Source: Clostridiales bacterium (GTDB lineage: Bacteria; Bacillota; Clostridia; Christensenellales; Christensenellaceae). Taken from it: a stretch of 5,445 bases of DNA. Positions 4,530 through 5,445 of the stretch are shown here, piece by piece. Position numbers and translations under genes: made by a program. The stretch is taken from positions 1 to 5,445 of the forward strand of contig QAKS01000033.1 in assembly GCA_003343685.1 (NCBI GenBank), read 5' to 3'. The notes under the pieces are model-generated. The model saw only the letters and a list, made by a program, of their open reading frames with translations, ran no database searches and was not told the origin of the DNA. Positions within the stretch are counted from its first letter, which is position 1; each line of letters starts with the position of its first letter.

Positions 4530-5445
4530 CCGTCCGGGAAGCCGGTGATTGAGGATGTGGATTACGAGAACAACGGAAGAGTTGAGGTGGATTTTACCAC
4601 AGATATCAGCGTAAAAAACCTTAAAGTCACGGTGAAGGACAGCTCCGGCAAAACCTACAAGGTGACGTCCGTAAGGGCAAAGGATGACGACGAGATATCC
4701 TTCAGAATCAATGGGCTGAAGAAGAACAAACGGTATACATTCACGATGTCCGGCGTTAAAAAGCGCTATGGCGACGGAACTTATACGACGGTATCCGGCT
4801 CCATCGGCAAGGTGACGCGCATCAAGGCATCCGGCGCGGAAAAGGCGGCGATCGAGAAGATCGAATATGAAGGCGGCGGCCTTGTGGAAGTGGATTTCAA
4901 GAAGGACGTCAACCTGAGAAAAGTAAAGGTTACGGTAAAGGACAGCTCCGGCAGAAAGTATGCGGCAAAGATTGTGGAGCGGGATGAGGACGAGCTGGAT
5001 TTCAGAGTAATCGGCATTAAAGCGGGTAAAAAATATACCGTAACGCTGGCAAACGTGAAGTCCGCCGTGACGGGAAAAACAGCTACGCTTAAGGCTACAT
5101 TCCGCACAAAAAAGATTTCAGGCCGCAGCGCGAGCGTTGTCGTAAAGGAAGTTGAGTATGATCCGGACGATAGAGAACTTTCGATCGATTTTAAAAAGGA
5201 CGTCAACCTATGGAACGCTAAGGTCAAGGTGACGGACGCCGAGGGAAAGAGCTACAAAGTTAAGGTTTTGGACTATGACGACGACGAACTGGAAGTTCGC
5301 GTATATGGACTGACGGAGGGAGCGTCCTATCGTTACAGCATCAGTGGCGTATACGCCATGGGTTCGGGAACTGCCAAGACAGTAAAGGGTACTTTTGCGG
5401 CGGTTGATGACGATGACAACGACGACGATTATGACGACGACGATG
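4443..5445 (+). CDS. Secreted protein with three tandem beta-rich repeats and an Asp-rich tail; family not recognised; C-terminus cut by window edge
   Basis: The reading frame is open from the ATG at 4443 to the right edge: 334 residues visible, no stop. Residues 1-28 are a classical Sec signal peptide (MKK, then a hydrophobic core, then an A-x-A-like site near VSA28/A29); Cys14 is not in a lipobox. Three repeats follow at about 35-124, 136-223 and 233-321. Each begins with a hydrophobic/acidic strand ending in Tyr (Y41, Y142, Y239), then VxVDF-type and DFKKDVNL-type strands, KVTVKDSSG, an acidic turn (DDDE at 81-84, DEDE at 181-184, DDDE at 279-282), FRI-GL, and a closing Y-T-T--V strand. 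Alternating hydrophobic residues suggest Ig-like or FN3-like beta-sandwiches. From 322 the sequence becomes almost all Asp with Asn and Tyr, suggesting a calcium-binding or flexible acidic linker before an unseen C-terminal part. It probably acts outside the membrane. It stands alone after tandem terminators. Function is unknown; adhesin or cell-surface/spore-surface protein are only possibilities. Confidence 0.85.
   Translation, partial: MKKVLSMVLAVVFCVTAVSFAGAAQVSAAPSGKPVIEDVDYENNGRVEVDFTTDISVKNLKVTVKDSSGKTYKVTSVRAKDDDEISFRINGLKKNKRYTFTMSGVKKRYGDGTYTTVSGSIGKVTRIKASGAEKAAIEKIEYEGGGLVEVDFKKDVNLRKVKVTVKDSSGRKYAAKIVERDEDELDFRVIGIKAGKKYTVTLANVKSAVTGKTATLKATFRTKKISGRSASVVVKEVEYDPDDRELSIDFKKDVNLWNAKVKVTDAEGKSYKVKVLDYDDDELEVRVYGLTEGASYRYSISGVYAMGSGTAKTVKGTFAAVDDDDNDDDYDDDD
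4545..4814 (+). repeat. Protein repeat unit 1 of 3
   Basis: Residues 35-124. Landmarks are VIEDVDY, VEVDFTTD, KVTVKDSSGKTYKV, the acidic turn DDDE (81-84), SFRINGL and TFTMSGV. It is the most divergent unit in its first third (TTDISV where the others have KKDVNL). Confidence 0.8.
4848..5111 (+). repeat. Protein repeat unit 2 of 3
   Basis: Residues 136-223. Landmarks are AIEKIEY, VEVDFKKDVNL, KVTVKDSSGRKY, the acidic turn DEDE (181-184), DFRVIGI and TVTLANV. It shares a 16-nt identical stretch with unit 1 (4635-4650 and 4938-4953, exactly 303 nt apart) and a 14-nt identical stretch with unit 3 (4902-4915 and 5196-5209). Confidence 0.8.
5139..5405 (+). repeat. Protein repeat unit 3 of 3
   Basis: Residues 233-321. 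Landmarks are VVKEVEY, LSIDFKKDVNL, KVKVTDAEGKSYKV, the acidic turn DDDE (279-282), EVRVYGL and YSISGV. The ending TVKGTFAAV leads directly into the Asp-rich tail. Confidence 0.8.
5406..5445 (+). repeat. GAY-rich tract encoding an aspartate-rich tail, cut by window edge
   Basis: Residues 322-334 are Asp apart from one Asn (326) and one Tyr (330), encoded by mixed GAT/GAC codons rather than a pure trinucleotide run. The mixed codons argue for selection on acidity and against simple microsatellite slippage. The tract continues outside the window. Confidence 0.8.

Noticed and set aside
4781..5227. Minus-strand open frame rich in Ser/Thr/Phe opposite the secreted protein
   Set aside because: It mirrors the repetitive Lys/Asp/Val-rich coding strand. 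The plus strand has a signal peptide, a ribosome binding site and continuous repeats.
5406..5445. Trinucleotide microsatellite (GAC)n
   Set aside because: The tract mixes GAT and GAC codons with AAC and TAT interruptions, so it is better read as a selected acidic protein segment.

Overview
The window looks like chromosomal DNA of a low-to-mid GC, spore-forming-lineage Bacillota, most likely an anaerobic Clostridia member. The evidence is a YlmC/YmxH-type PRC-barrel gene beside nrdR and pgeF (ylmD), a neighbourhood familiar from Clostridia, together with strong AGGAGG-type ribosome binding sites and U-tract terminators. I cannot name the genus from the sequence. No tRNA, rRNA, CRISPR array or insertion sequence is visible.

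Left half, minus strand (2435 down to 1): a tightly packed operon reading ycsI-like (DUF1445), pxpA, pxpB, pxpC. The last gene runs off the left edge after 37 codons. PxpA, PxpB and PxpC together form the prokaryotic ATP-dependent 5-oxoprolinase, which opens 5-oxoproline (pyroglutamate) to glutamate. The leading DUF1445 protein belongs to the family of uncharacterised 'putative hydro-lyases' related to mammalian D-glutamate cyclase, so the cassette as a whole probably handles cyclised glutamate. Spacings are 12 nt, 13 nt and a 4-nt ATGA overlap, and stop codons abut or overlap the next Shine-Dalgarno, so translation is probably coupled. pxpB starts with TTG.

Middle, plus strand (2555 to 4188): ymxH (small PRC-barrel, sporulation-associated family), then nrdR (zinc-ribbon/ATP-cone repressor of ribonucleotide reductase genes) with its own extended -10 promoter, then pgeF (multicopper-oxidase-fold purine nucleoside phosphorylase, YfiH/YlmD/LACC1 family), which overlaps nrdR by 8 nt. 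A 119-bp divergent intergenic region separates ymxH from the pxp operon. Two terminator-like hairpins follow pgeF; the first begins inside its last codons.

Right end, plus strand (4443 to the edge): after an AT-rich 254-bp gap comes a secreted protein, truncated by the window. It has a signal peptide, three tandem divergent beta-rich repeats of about 90 residues spaced 97-101 residues apart, and an aspartate-rich tail entering the right edge. I do not recognise its family. It is the least explained element here. The rest of the window is a recognisable metabolic operon and housekeeping genes, and I see no convincing novel multi-gene system.
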